Origin: Fodinicurvata halophila
Lineage (GTDB): Bacteria; Pseudomonadota; Alphaproteobacteria; Kiloniellales; DSM-21159
NCBI RefSeq assembly: GCF_042651425.1
Contig: NZ_JBHSCW010000001.1
Span: 758,134 to 822,133, forward strand
Direction of reading: 5' to 3'
Length of the DNA: 64,000 nucleotides
Position numbers and translations under genes: made by a program. Under the pieces are notes generated by a model. The model did not search any database, was not told the DNA's origin, and saw only the letters and a list, made by a program, of their open reading frames with translations. Positions 29,161 through 37,450 of the stretch are shown piece after piece. How positions within the stretch are numbered: position 1 is the stretch's first letter; every line of letters starts with the position of its first letter.

Positions 29161-29925
29161 TCATCGCGGCTGCAGATTGCGAAACTGCGGCCGCGATGTC
29201 CAGTCCCCGGTGAGCGCCTGCATCACCGCCAGGGCCGCCACCACGGCCGTGTCGGCGCGCAGGATGCGCGGTCCCAGCCCGACGGCACAGGCTGCCGGAT
29301 GGCGTGCGATCGTCTCCTGCTCCTGGGACTCGAAGCCGCCTTCCGGACCTATCACCAGGGCGCGGGCCCGTGTTTCATTCACCACCTCGTCGATCGGCCG
29401 ACCGCTGCCGCTCTCGTCGGCGAACAGGAAGGGCTCGTCCTCGGGCCAGTCACCCAGGACGTGCTCCAGCTTCGCCGGCTCTGCCACCTCGGGCAGGCTG
29501 ATGCGCTCGCTCTGCTCGGCCGCCTCCCGCACGGTGGTCCGCAGGCGCTGGACGTTGACCCGTTCGACGATGGTACGCCGGGTCAGGATGGGCTGCAGCC
29601 GGGTACAGCCCATCTCCGTCGCCTTCTCGGCGATCCAGTCGATCCGCTGGCGCTTGACGGGCGCGAACAGCAAGGTCAGCCCCGGTTCCTCGGTTTGTGG
29701 ACGCGACTGCTCCTCCAGCAGCAACGAGGCCCAGCCCTTGCCGAGCGCATCCAGACGGGCCAGCCACTCGCCGTCCCGCCCGTTGAACAACGCCAGACGC
29801 GCCCCCGGCTTCAGACGCAGGACCGAGCGCAGGAAGTGCGCCTGCTGCGGTCCCAGCCCCAGGACGGTCTCGTCGCCCAGGTCCTCCTTCACATAGAGCC
29901 GCGTGGCAAGCTTGATATCCTTCAT
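29161..29925 (-). CDS. rsmE: 16S rRNA (uracil-1498-N3)-methyltransferase RsmE
   Basis: A 254-residue SPOUT-class methyltransferase. N-terminal PUA-like part (TRLYVKEDLG...HFLRSVLRLKPG), then the SPOUT domain with APVKRQRIDWIAEKATEMGC, the SAM-binding knot VIGPEGGFESQE and LGPRILRADTAVVAALA. Upstream of gshA on the same strand with 160 nt between; divergent from ubiA. Confidence 0.95.
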   Translation of the reverse strand: MKDIKLATRLYVKEDLGDETVLGLGPQQAHFLRSVLRLKPGARLALFNGRDGEWLARLDALGKGWASLLLEEQSRPQTEEPGLTLLFAPVKRQRIDWIAEKATEMGCTRLQPILTRRTIVERVNVQRLRTTVREAAEQSERISLPEVAEPAKLEHVLGDWPEDEPFLFADESGSGRPIDEVVNETRARALVIGPEGGFESQEQETIARHPAACAVGLGPRILRADTAVVAALAVMQALTGDWTSRPQFRNLQPR

Positions 29926-29993
29926 GAAAAACCTGTTTCCTTTCCGGCAGCATGATCTTGAGCCTCCGGCCCGGCCCGCGCAAGATAGGGGTC

Positions 29994-30929
29994 ATGTCCT
30001 CCTCAACGAACAGATACGCCGACGCAAGCGACATCGTCGCGAACAACTGGCTGGAGCGCCGCATGCCTCCGGGCTGGCGGCCCTATTCCCGTCTGGCCCG
30101 CCTGGACCGGCCCATCGGCACCTGGCTGCTGCTGTTCCCCTGCTGGTGGTCCATCGCGCTGGCCCAGAGTGCTGGGAACCAGCCGCCGGACCTGTGGCTC
30201 TACCTGCTCTTCGCGCTCGGGGCCATGCTCATGCGGGCCGCCGGCTGTACCGTCAACGACATCCTGGACCGTCACTACGACGGGCGTGTCGCCCGCACCA
30301 GCACACGGCCGCTGCCCAGCGGCCAGATCACCCTGAGGCAGGCCATCGTCTTCCTGCTGGCGCTCCTGGCCGGCGGCCTGGCGATCCTCCTGGCCCTGAC
30401 GCCAGCCGCGCTCCTGCTGGGTGTCGCCTCGCTGCTACTGGTCTTCCCCTATCCGCTGATGAAGCGCATCACCTACTGGCCGCAGCTGTGGCTCGGCCTG
30501 ACCTTCAACTGGGGGGCCCTGATGGGCTGGGCGGCGGTCGAGAATGCGCTCGCCTGGCCGCCGGTCCTGCTCTACATCGCCGGTATCTTCTGGACGCTGG
30601 GCTACGACACGATCTACGCCCATCAGGACAAGGAGGACGACGCCCTGATCGGGCTGAAGTCCAGCGCCCTGAAGCTCGGCGAGCGGACCCGACCCTGGCT
30701 GATCGTCTTCTATGCCCTCTGCATCGCCTTCATGGGTGCAGCCGGCATCATGGCGGAGATTGCCTGGCCCTATTACCTGGGGCTGGCAGCCGTGGCCGTC
30801 CACTTCACCTGGCAGGTAACCACCGTGGACATTCATGGCCCGCGCAACTGCCTGGCGCGTTTCCGCTCGAACCGCTTCGTGGGCTGGCTGCTGCTGGCGG
30901 GCCTGGTGCTGGCAGGCCTGGCCGGCTGA
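29994..30929 (+). CDS. ubiA: 4-hydroxybenzoate polyprenyltransferase UbiA
   Basis: A membrane enzyme of ubiquinone synthesis, 311 residues and about eight transmembrane helices. The two aspartate-rich motifs are present: NDILDRHYDGRVARTSTRPL and DTIYAHQDKEDDA. Start ATG 29994 (MSSSTNRY) is preferred; an in-frame ATG at 29952 lies in the divergent promoter region. Its stop is 1 nt before the GTG of the next gene, implying an operon. Confidence 0.95.
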   Translation: MSSSTNRYADASDIVANNWLERRMPPGWRPYSRLARLDRPIGTWLLLFPCWWSIALAQSAGNQPPDLWLYLLFALGAMLMRAAGCTVNDILDRHYDGRVARTSTRPLPSGQITLRQAIVFLLALLAGGLAILLALTPAALLLGVASLLLVFPYPLMKRITYWPQLWLGLTFNWGALMGWAAVENALAWPPVLLYIAGIFWTLGYDTIYAHQDKEDDALIGLKSSALKLGERTRPWLIVFYALCIAFMGAAGIMAEIAWPYYLGLAAVAVHFTWQVTTVDIHGPRNCLARFRSNRFVGWLLLAGLVLAGLAG

Positions 30930-30930
30930 C

Positions 30931-31611
30931 GTGAACAGGCCGACAGCCTCTCCCTCGCCTGCCCGCACCTTCGTGCGCGACAACACCGCCGTGGAGACAC
31001 CCTCGCTGGTGCCGGAAATCCCTTTGCGCCTGGCCAGCAAGGTCATGCCGCTCTGGCACGCCACCGAGGAGGAAATGGAACAGTTGAACATCCCGCCGCC
31101 CTACTGGGCCTTCGCCTGGGCCGGCGGGCAGGCGCTCACGCGCTATCTGCTGGACAATCCCGCATGCGTGCGCGGCAAGCGGGTGCTCGATTTCGCGTCA
31201 GGCAGCGGCCTCTCGGCCATCGCCGCGGCACGCTGCGGCGCGGCCCATGTCACGGCCTCCGAGATCGATCCCCTGGCGCTGGCCGCCATCGAGCTGAACG
31301 CCGAACTGAACGGCGTTTCGCTGGAGCTCCTGGGCGAGGACTGCCTGCTCCAGGACGGCACGGACTGGAACCTGCTGCTGGCGGGGGATGTCTGCTACGA
31401 GCAGCCCATGGCCGAACAGGCCTTCGCCTGGCTGCGCCGACAGGCCTCGGCAGGAGCGGAGGTTCTCATGGGCGATCCGGGGCGCTCATACCTGCCCGCC
31501 GACGGCCTGGAATCCGTGGCCGTGTACAGGGTGCCGACGAATCGTGAACTTGAGGACAGCGAGGTTCGCCGTACCACCGTCTGGCGTGTCCTGCCCGACG
31601 GTGAAAACTGA
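30931..31611 (+). CDS. Class I methyltransferase of the ETF-beta lysine methyltransferase (METTL20) family
   Basis: A 226-residue SAM-dependent enzyme: VRDNTAVETPSLVPEIPL, YWAFAWAGGQALTRYLLD, motif I VLDFASGSGLSAIAAARCG, the GDVCYEQPM post-motif and GDPGRSYLP, which together mark the METTL20/ETFBKMT family. Bacterial members methylate lysines near the recognition loop of the electron transfer flavoprotein beta subunit. The ETF genes are not here, though ETF-ubiquinone oxidoreductase is at 54143. GTG start 30931 is 1 nt after the ubiA stop. Confidence 0.85.
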   Translation: MNRPTASPSPARTFVRDNTAVETPSLVPEIPLRLASKVMPLWHATEEEMEQLNIPPPYWAFAWAGGQALTRYLLDNPACVRGKRVLDFASGSGLSAIAAARCGAAHVTASEIDPLALAAIELNAELNGVSLELLGEDCLLQDGTDWNLLLAGDVCYEQPMAEQAFAWLRRQASAGAEVLMGDPGRSYLPADGLESVAVYRVPTNRELEDSEVRRTTVWRVLPDGEN

Positions 31612-31687
31612 CCCGCCGGACGGCGGGTCCGGTTCAGTAGGGACGCGGCCAGGTCCGACCGCGCCCGCCCGGGAGTATCCTCTCCCG

Positions 31688-31900
31688 TCAGTCAGTACAA
31701 GGCGGTGCCTGGTCCTGGTCCATGCTCTCGATGCGATAGCGCGTTTGCGCGTCATCGACTGTGGACCATGCAAGACGCGCCCATTCGGCCTTGGCCTGAT
31801 GGTAACTGCCGAAAGGGCCGATCCATTCTTCACGCCCTTCCAGCGGAACCGTGAAGTTGGCGTCCCGATACTCACCGCCAACCACCCAATATTGTTGCAT
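31688..31900 (-). CDS. DUF4170 protein
   Basis: A 70-residue protein, YWVVGGEYRDANFTVPLEGR and WIGPFGSYHQAKAEWARLAW, then a short variable tail (TRYRIES). This is the alphaproteobacterial DUF4170 family, of unknown function. Convergent to the preceding methyltransferase; its promoter region is shared with the ubiD side. Confidence 0.85.
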   Translation of the reverse strand: MQQYWVVGGEYRDANFTVPLEGREEWIGPFGSYHQAKAEWARLAWSTVDDAQTRYRIESMDQDQAPPCTD

Positions 31901-31985
31901 CTTTAAGGCTGTCCCGTTTACTGCCTTTGAACACTGCGGTTACAGTTGAATAAGTAATACCCCCGCTTGCGCCATGCAAGCGACC

Positions 31986-32008
31986 TTGACGAGGATCATC
32001 CTCGTCAA
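31986..32008. promoter_or_regulatory. Perfect 23-bp dyad upstream of ubiD
   Basis: TTGACGAGGAT-C-ATCCTCGTCAA, 11-base arms around one central base. A -10-like TATACT lies at 32024-32029, placing the dyad across the -35 region. A hairpin CTTGC-GCCAT-GCAAG (31966-31980) is just before it. No T run follows, so an operator is more likely than a terminator. Confidence 0.55.
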
Positions 32009-32091
32009 ATCCTTAAGATTCCCTATACTGGCGCCGCCAAAACCCTGCTGCCCGAAAGGCGGCGGGCAAGCACGTGACGCGCACCAGAAAC

Positions 32092-32102
32092 GGGGAGTCC
32101 CC
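32092..32102 (+). promoter_or_regulatory. Mini-hairpin over the ubiD Shine-Dalgarno
   Basis: GGGG-AGT-CCCC immediately before ATG 32103. It contains the only ribosome site (GGGGAG), so pairing would hide it. The stem is short; stability is uncertain. Confidence 0.35.
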
Positions 32103-33608
32103 ATGCCTTACAAGTCTCTGCGCGATTTCATGGACCGACTGGAAAGCAAGGGCGACCTGCGGCGCGTGCGTCATCCTGTCTCCCCGGTGCTGGAGATGAC
32201 CGAGATCCAGACCCGGCTGCTGGCCGAGGGCGGACCGGCCGTGCTCTTCGAAAACGTCCGCGGGGCAGACGAGCACGCCTACGACATGCCGGTCCTGGTC
32301 AACCTCTTCGGCACGGTGGAGCGCGTGGCGCTCGGCATGGACCGCACGCCGGAGGAGCTGCGCGAGGTGGGCGAGACCCTGGCCTTCCTGCGCCAGCCGG
32401 AGCCCCCCGGCGGCTTCCGTGAAGCCTTCGAGATGATGCCCCTGCTCAGGAGCGTCATGGCGATGAAGCCGCGAACCCTCTCCCGCGCGCCCTGCCAGGA
32501 GGTGGTGCAGGAAGGCGCGGATATCGACCTGGACGCCCTGCCGATCCAGACCTGCTGGCCGGGCGAGCCGGCGCCGCTGATCACCTGGCCTCTGGTGGTG
32601 ACCAGGGGGCCCGGAAAGGCGCGCGAGGACGACTTCAACCTCGGCATCTACCGCATGCAGAAACTGGACGGTAAGCGCACGCTGATGCGCTGGCTCAAGC
32701 ATCGCGGCGGCGCTCAGCATCACCAGCGCTGGGGACAGGAGAAGAAGGATCCCCTGCCCGCAGCGGCCGTCCTGGGAGCCGACCCGGGCACCATCCTGGC
32801 CGCCGTCACCCCGGTGCCGGACACGCTCAGCGAGTACCAGTTCGCGGGCCTGCTGCGCGGGCAGAAGGTCGAGCTCGTAGACTGTAAGACCGTGCCGCTG
32901 AAGGTCCCCGCCGAGGCCGAGATCGTGCTGGAAGGCTATGTCAGTCTCGAGGAGTACGAGGACGAGGGCCCCTACGGCGATCACACAGGCTATTACAATT
33001 CGGTGGAGTCCTTTCCCGTCTTCAACATCACGGCCATCACCCGGCGCCGCGATCCCATCTATCTCTCCACCTTCACCGGCCGGCCGCCGGACGAACCCTC
33101 GATTCTGGGCGAGGCGTTGAACGAGGTCTTCATTCCTCTGGTCCGCCAGCAGTTTCCCGAGATCACCGATTTCTGGCTGCCTCCCGAGGGCTGCAGCTAT
33201 CGCATCGCCGTGGTCTCCATGAAGAAAGCCTATCCCGGCCATGCCAAGCGGGTGATGATGGCCGTCTGGTCCTACCTGCGCCAGTTCATGTACACCAAGT
33301 TCGTGATCGTGGTGGACGACAGCATCAACGCGCGCGACTGGAAGGACGTCATGTGGGCCGTCTCCACCCGCATGGATCCGGCCCGCGACATGACCATCGT
33401 CGAGAACACGCCCATCGACTACCTGGACTTCGCCAGCCCCGAATCGGGCCTGGGCTCCAAGGTCGGGCTGGACGCCACCGACAAGTGGCCGCCGGAAACC
33501 CACCGCGAATGGGGCACGGAGCTCCGCATGGACCCGGATGTGGTCAAGCGCATCGACGAGATCTGGGACGAGCTCGACCTGCCCGGCAGCGGACGGCCGA
33601 TCTGGTAG
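32103..33608 (+). CDS. ubiD: UbiD-family 3-polyprenyl-4-hydroxybenzoate decarboxylase
   Basis: A 501-residue UbiD: SLRDFMDRLESKGDLRRVRHPVSP, GPAVLFENV, LGIYRMQKLDGKRTLMRWLKHRGGAQHHQ, the E-x4-E-type segment AEIVLEGYVSLEEYEDEGPYGDHTGYY, and VDDSINARDWKDVMWA. Uses prenylated FMN made by UbiX (not seen here) to decarboxylate the ubiquinone ring precursor made by UbiA. The frame extends upstream to 31974 through a region of hairpins, but the homology begins at ATG 32103. Confidence 0.95.
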   Translation: MPYKSLRDFMDRLESKGDLRRVRHPVSPVLEMTEIQTRLLAEGGPAVLFENVRGADEHAYDMPVLVNLFGTVERVALGMDRTPEELREVGETLAFLRQPEPPGGFREAFEMMPLLRSVMAMKPRTLSRAPCQEVVQEGADIDLDALPIQTCWPGEPAPLITWPLVVTRGPGKAREDDFNLGIYRMQKLDGKRTLMRWLKHRGGAQHHQRWGQEKKDPLPAAAVLGADPGTILAAVTPVPDTLSEYQFAGLLRGQKVELVDCKTVPLKVPAEAEIVLEGYVSLEEYEDEGPYGDHTGYYNSVESFPVFNITAITRRRDPIYLSTFTGRPPDEPSILGEALNEVFIPLVRQQFPEITDFWLPPEGCSYRIAVVSMKKAYPGHAKRVMMAVWSYLRQFMYTKFVIVVDDSINARDWKDVMWAVSTRMDPARDMTIVENTPIDYLDFASPESGLGSKVGLDATDKWPPETHREWGTELRMDPDVVKRIDEIWDELDLPGSGRPIW

Positions 33609-33625
33609 GGCACAGCCTCTATTGA

Positions 33626-33656
33626 AAGGGCCGACGGAAACCTCCGTCGGCCCTTA
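33626..33656. terminator. Bidirectional terminator between ubiD and nhaC
   Basis: AAGGGCCGACGGA (33626-33638), AACC loop, TCCGTCGGCCCTT (33643-33655), a 13-pair stem between convergent genes. T-rich on both ends. Confidence 0.85.
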
Positions 33657-33679
33657 CTCTCAGGAGTGCCCGAAGGACA

Positions 33680-35218
33680 CTATTCGGCTGGTTTCGGCGC
33701 GATACCCAGTCCTTTTACCGGATCCCCATAGCCCTGATCGGTCATATCCTTGATGGCCTCGTTCTGCCTGTGCCACTGCCGGACCTCTTCTTCGGTCGCC
33801 TTGGGCGAGAACAGGCCGGTCACGGCATAGAAGATGCCGATCACGGGCGCCGTCCAGCAGGCAAAGGCCAGCGGTATGTAGAGGAGATTCTCGAAGTTCC
33901 CGTCCGCGACCCCGAGACCCAGGGCCGTGATCACGAAGGCGCCACCGGCGTTCCAGGGAATCAACGGCGACATCAGCGTACCGCCTTCTTCCGTTGCCCG
34001 CGAGAGGTTCAGGGTCGAATAGCCCATGCCGCGATAGACCGGTGCATACATGCGCCCCGGCAGAGCGATGGACAGGTAGGGATCGCCCGCCACCAGGTTG
34101 GTGGCGAAGGAGGCACCTATGGCAGACGACTGGACACCTGCAAAGCTGTGCACCTTGGTCAGGATCGCGTTTATGATGGTCTCCAGACAACCGGTGCGTT
34201 CGAGCGCGCCGCCAAAACCCAGCGCGATGAGGATCAGGGAAATCGTCCACATCATGGACTGGATCCCGCCGCTGTTCAGCAGGCTGTCGATCTCGGACAC
34301 GCCGGTCTCGATGGAATAGCCGCTGTTGGCGTAGCTGAAGACGTCGTGCATGCCGACACCCTGGAACAGCATCGCCATCAGGCCGCCCACGACGACGCCG
34401 GCAAACAGCGAGGGAATCGGTGGCTGCTTCATGACCGCAAGCACAATCACCAGCAACGCCGGCAGCAACAGCCAGGGCGAGATCAGGAAGTTGTCCTGCA
34501 GCGCCGAGGTGATGTTCTCGATTCGCTCGAAGGAGCTCTCGCCCGATTCGAGCAGCGTGTAGCCTCCCACTCCATAGATCACCAACGCGATCAGCATGGC
34601 GGGAATCGTGGTCGGCAGCATGTTGCGAATGTGATGGAAGATGTTCACGCCGGTCACGGCGGGCGCCAGATTGGTGGTATCGGACAGCGGCGAGATCTTG
34701 TCGCCGAAGAAGGCGCCGGACACCACGGCCCCCGCGGTCCAGTACATCGGGATTCCGAAGCCTTCGCCGATGCCCATGAGCGCCAGGCCGACCGTCCCGA
34801 CCGTCCCCCAGGAGGTGCCCAGGGATACGGAGACCAAGGAACAGAGGATCATCGCCGCGGCCAGGAAGACTTCCGGACTGAGGATCACCAGGCCGTAATA
34901 GATCAGGGTCGGCACCGTGCCGCTGGCAATCCACACGCCGATGATCATGCCGACGACGATCAGGACGGACACCGAGGGCAGGGACACGTTGATGACGTGA
35001 AAGACACCATCCTGGATGCTGGGCCACTTGTGGCCCAGTTTCTTGCCCACGATGGCGGTGATCGCCAGCCCGATGGCCAGGGGGATGTGCGGGGTGAAAT
35101 TGTCGAATACGAAAAGCTGCAGTCCCAGGACCAGGAGTGTCAGGACAACGGGCACCAGGGCCAGGACAAGCGAAGGCTTCTCGATCGTACCCTGTTCCGT
35201 CTGATCATCACTGCTCAT
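33680..35218 (-). CDS. nhaC: Na+/H+ antiporter NhaC family
   Basis: A 512-residue integral membrane protein with about 12 hydrophobic helices. Family marks: GTSWGTVGTVGLALMGIGEG, ASGAFFGDKISPLSDTTNLA-type VSGAFFGDKISPLSDTTNLA, and GASFATNLVAGDPYLSIALPG. It exports sodium for proton uptake, consistent with life in salt. Start ATG 35218 has AGGGGGG 5 nt upstream; the longer frame to 35317 lacks support. Convergent to ubiD. Confidence 0.93.
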   Translation of the reverse strand: MSSDDQTEQGTIEKPSLVLALVPVVLTLLVLGLQLFVFDNFTPHIPLAIGLAITAIVGKKLGHKWPSIQDGVFHVINVSLPSVSVLIVVGMIIGVWIASGTVPTLIYYGLVILSPEVFLAAAMILCSLVSVSLGTSWGTVGTVGLALMGIGEGFGIPMYWTAGAVVSGAFFGDKISPLSDTTNLAPAVTGVNIFHHIRNMLPTTIPAMLIALVIYGVGGYTLLESGESSFERIENITSALQDNFLISPWLLLPALLVIVLAVMKQPPIPSLFAGVVVGGLMAMLFQGVGMHDVFSYANSGYSIETGVSEIDSLLNSGGIQSMMWTISLILIALGFGGALERTGCLETIINAILTKVHSFAGVQSSAIGASFATNLVAGDPYLSIALPGRMYAPVYRGMGYSTLNLSRATEEGGTLMSPLIPWNAGGAFVITALGLGVADGNFENLLYIPLAFACWTAPVIGIFYAVTGLFSPKATEEEVRQWHRQNEAIKDMTDQGYGDPVKGLGIAPKPAE

Positions 35219-35475
35219 GCAAACCCCCCTTTTTGAATTGCTTTCCAAATCAGTTCCCCCGGATTCTTCAGAGAACCCGGGGTGACGACAGTGCGGCGCT
35301 TCCTTTGCTTCCGACACGGCATGCCAGCCAGCATGCTTACCCTGAAGGCCATGGACCCTACTCCGGGTAATGCATCAAAGATAGCTGGAAAACGTCATTT
35401 AACACCATGAATTGTCTCAATTGTCACAGACCGTCCCCCGTTGACTAGGTGCCACGAGCCTGGAAAATCAGAAAA
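35219..35475. other. Intergenic region upstream of nhaC
   Basis: About 260 bases that should carry the nhaC promoter. AT-rich patches occur at 35375-35430. No clear -35/-10 pair is found. Confidence 0.4.
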
Positions 35476-35488
35476 CCAGCGCTGCTGG
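35476..35488 (-). terminator. Weak terminator of the 35494 methyltransferase
   Basis: On the minus strand CCAGC-AGC-GCTGG followed by TTTTCTGATTTT. The stem has only five pairs. Confidence 0.4.
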
Positions 35489-35493
35489 AGGTG

Positions 35494-36234
35494 TCACGAC
35501 TGGCGTGAGGCGGGTGTTGGACGAACCACCTGCGGCAGGGGCCAGGCCATTCGCCGTCGTTCGGCGGCTCGCAGCGGGCGGACGGCATAGACCTGCTTGC
35601 TCGCTTCCACGAGGTGGACGCCGGCGAAATGCGGCGAGATCCGCTGGCCGATCCGCTCCCAGGCCGGTGCCGTGCGCAGCAGTGCCCGGGAGTGCGTGGG
35701 CGGGACGAAGAGGGCCTGGGAGGTGCGCAGCGGCGTGAAACTGTGCTCGCGCAGCAGGCGTGAAATCTGCCCCTGGCTATAGGGATGGCCGAATCCGAAG
35801 GGCGTGCGCTCCAGCCGGGCCCAGACACCGCGCCGATTGGGCACGACGATCACCAGGCGCCCCTCGCCCTTCAAGATACGCCAGACCTCGTTCAGCATGT
35901 CGCGAAGGTAGTCCGAGTTCTCGAGACAGTGGACCAGCAGCACCCGGTCCACGGAGAACGTCGGCAGGGGCAGCTCGGTCTCGTCCACCAGGGCCACGCG
36001 GCTGCGCTCTTCCGAGGGCCAGTGCACCACACCCTGGGTCAGCGGCATGAAGGCAAAGACACGTGCCGCCTCGTGGAACTGCCTCAGATAGGGGATGGCA
36101 TAGCCCAGGCCCAGGAGTTCCAGACCATGGAGGTCCGGCCACAGGCTGCGTATGCGCCGACGGATCAGGTGGCGTGCCATCTCCCCCGTCGGCGTCTCGT
36201 AGAATTCCCGGTAATCAACGACATCATTCCACAT
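35494..36234 (-). CDS. SAM-dependent methyltransferase (class I)
   Basis: A 246-residue protein with a Methyltransf_11-type fold: RSLWPDLHGLELLGLGYAIPYL (motif I), LPLPTFSVDRVLLVHCLENS, MLNEVWRILKGEGRLVIVVPNRRGVWARLE. The glycine motif is weak (LGLGYA), and the C-terminal 50 residues are basic. It is divergent from gloB, an arrangement common in alphaproteobacteria, but its substrate is unknown. Confidence 0.8.
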   Translation of the reverse strand: MWNDVVDYREFYETPTGEMARHLIRRRIRSLWPDLHGLELLGLGYAIPYLRQFHEAARVFAFMPLTQGVVHWPSEERSRVALVDETELPLPTFSVDRVLLVHCLENSDYLRDMLNEVWRILKGEGRLVIVVPNRRGVWARLERTPFGFGHPYSQGQISRLLREHSFTPLRTSQALFVPPTHSRALLRTAPAWERIGQRISPHFAGVHLVEASKQVYAVRPLRAAERRRMAWPLPQVVRPTPASRQS

Positions 36235-36318
36235 GGGGGTACAATAGCACAGGCTCGGACCTCATATGAATGGCTTCACGGACTTTCGCGAACGACAGCT
36301 ACAGGCGGGGGCATCCCA

Positions 36319-37089
36319 TTGGCACAACTCGAGATTCACCAGATTCCTGTCCTCAACGACAACTACGTCTATCTCATCCGTGAGGCCGACAACGGTTCAG
36401 TGGGCGTGATCGACCCGGCGGTTGCCGGACCGGTCCTGAAAGAGGCCGAACGCCTGGGATGGACGATCACCCACATCATCAACACCCATCACCATCCGGA
36501 CCATGTGGGAGGCAATCTCGAGATCAAGAAGGCCACCGACTGTCATGTCATCGGCCCGGCACCGGACGAGGCCCGCATTCCCGGCATCGACGAGGCCGTG
36601 AACGAGGGCGATATCGTGCACTTCGGCCAGGCCGAGGCAGAGGTCTTCTTCGTGCCCGGCCACACCCGCGGACACATCGCCTACTGGTTCCCGGAAAGCC
36701 ACGCCCTGTTCTGTGGCGACACGCTCTTCGCCCTGGGCTGCGGTCGCCTGTTCGAGGGCAGCCCGGCCCAGATGTGGGACTCTCTTCGCAAGCTGCGCGA
36801 GCTACCCGACGAAACGGCAGTCTACTGCGCCCATGAATACACCCAGAACAATGCACGCTTCGCACTCAGCATCGAACCCGGGAATGCGGAGTTGCAGCAG
36901 CGGGCGAAGCAGATCGACACGCTGCGCGCCGCAGGGAAGCCGACGGTCCCCTCGCGTCTTGCCGAGGAAAAGGCCACGAACCCCTTCCTGCGCGCCGATG
37001 ATCCGGCGTTGGCGACCGCCCTGGACCTGCAGGGTCGCTCGGCCCAGGAGTGCTTTGCCGAGGTCCGACGCCGCAAGGATAGCTTCTGA
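36319..37089 (+). CDS. gloB: Hydroxyacylglutathione hydrolase (glyoxalase II)
   Basis: Hydrolyses S-lactoylglutathione in methylglyoxal detoxification. Metallo-beta-lactamase fold with THHHPDHVGG, HTRGHIAYWF and FCGDTLFALGCGRLFEG; the C-terminal half (TAVYCAHEYTQNNARFALSIEP, KATNPFLRADDP) is the glyoxalase-II-specific helix domain. 256 residues. The start is TTG 36319 (AQLEIHQIPVLNDNYVYL), preceded by GGCGGGGG about 8 nt away; the longer frame extends back to 35785 over the divergent gene. Confidence 0.93.
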   Translation: MAQLEIHQIPVLNDNYVYLIREADNGSVGVIDPAVAGPVLKEAERLGWTITHIINTHHHPDHVGGNLEIKKATDCHVIGPAPDEARIPGIDEAVNEGDIVHFGQAEAEVFFVPGHTRGHIAYWFPESHALFCGDTLFALGCGRLFEGSPAQMWDSLRKLRELPDETAVYCAHEYTQNNARFALSIEPGNAELQQRAKQIDTLRAAGKPTVPSRLAEEKATNPFLRADDPALATALDLQGRSAQECFAEVRRRKDSF

Positions 37090-37450
37090 GTCCTCCTGCC
37101 TGGCTCCTCCTGCGACCGGGCAGGCCGCGTCCTGCAGGGCAGGGACAGGAGTTATGCAATTATAGCGTATCTATTGCGGCGCAGCATATACTATTTCTAC
37201 GGGCAAGAATCGAGGCTTCACAGTGCCTTTTGAAGATTTTCCCTGGCACGGGTAGCCGAACTTCGTGTGAGCGGCACGGAGAAGACGTGCCTTCGGAGTC
37301 GTACAGGGGAGCCGCCCGTTCTTGTGTGTTGAGCAGGAGCTGCGGCCGCGTCTTCAGGATCGGAATTGACAAGGAAGACACCATTGGCCGCTGGCAAACC
37401 GCCCGCGGCATATACCCGGTGTTGCCACAAGCGGAAACAGGACAGACCCC
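37090..37450. other. Intergenic region upstream of the GAF kinase
   Basis: 361 bases with no gene. A possible -10, TATACT at 37187-37192, sits in the only AT-rich patch (37155-37205). Its -35 is unclear. The rest is high-GC with no obvious structure. Confidence 0.45.
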
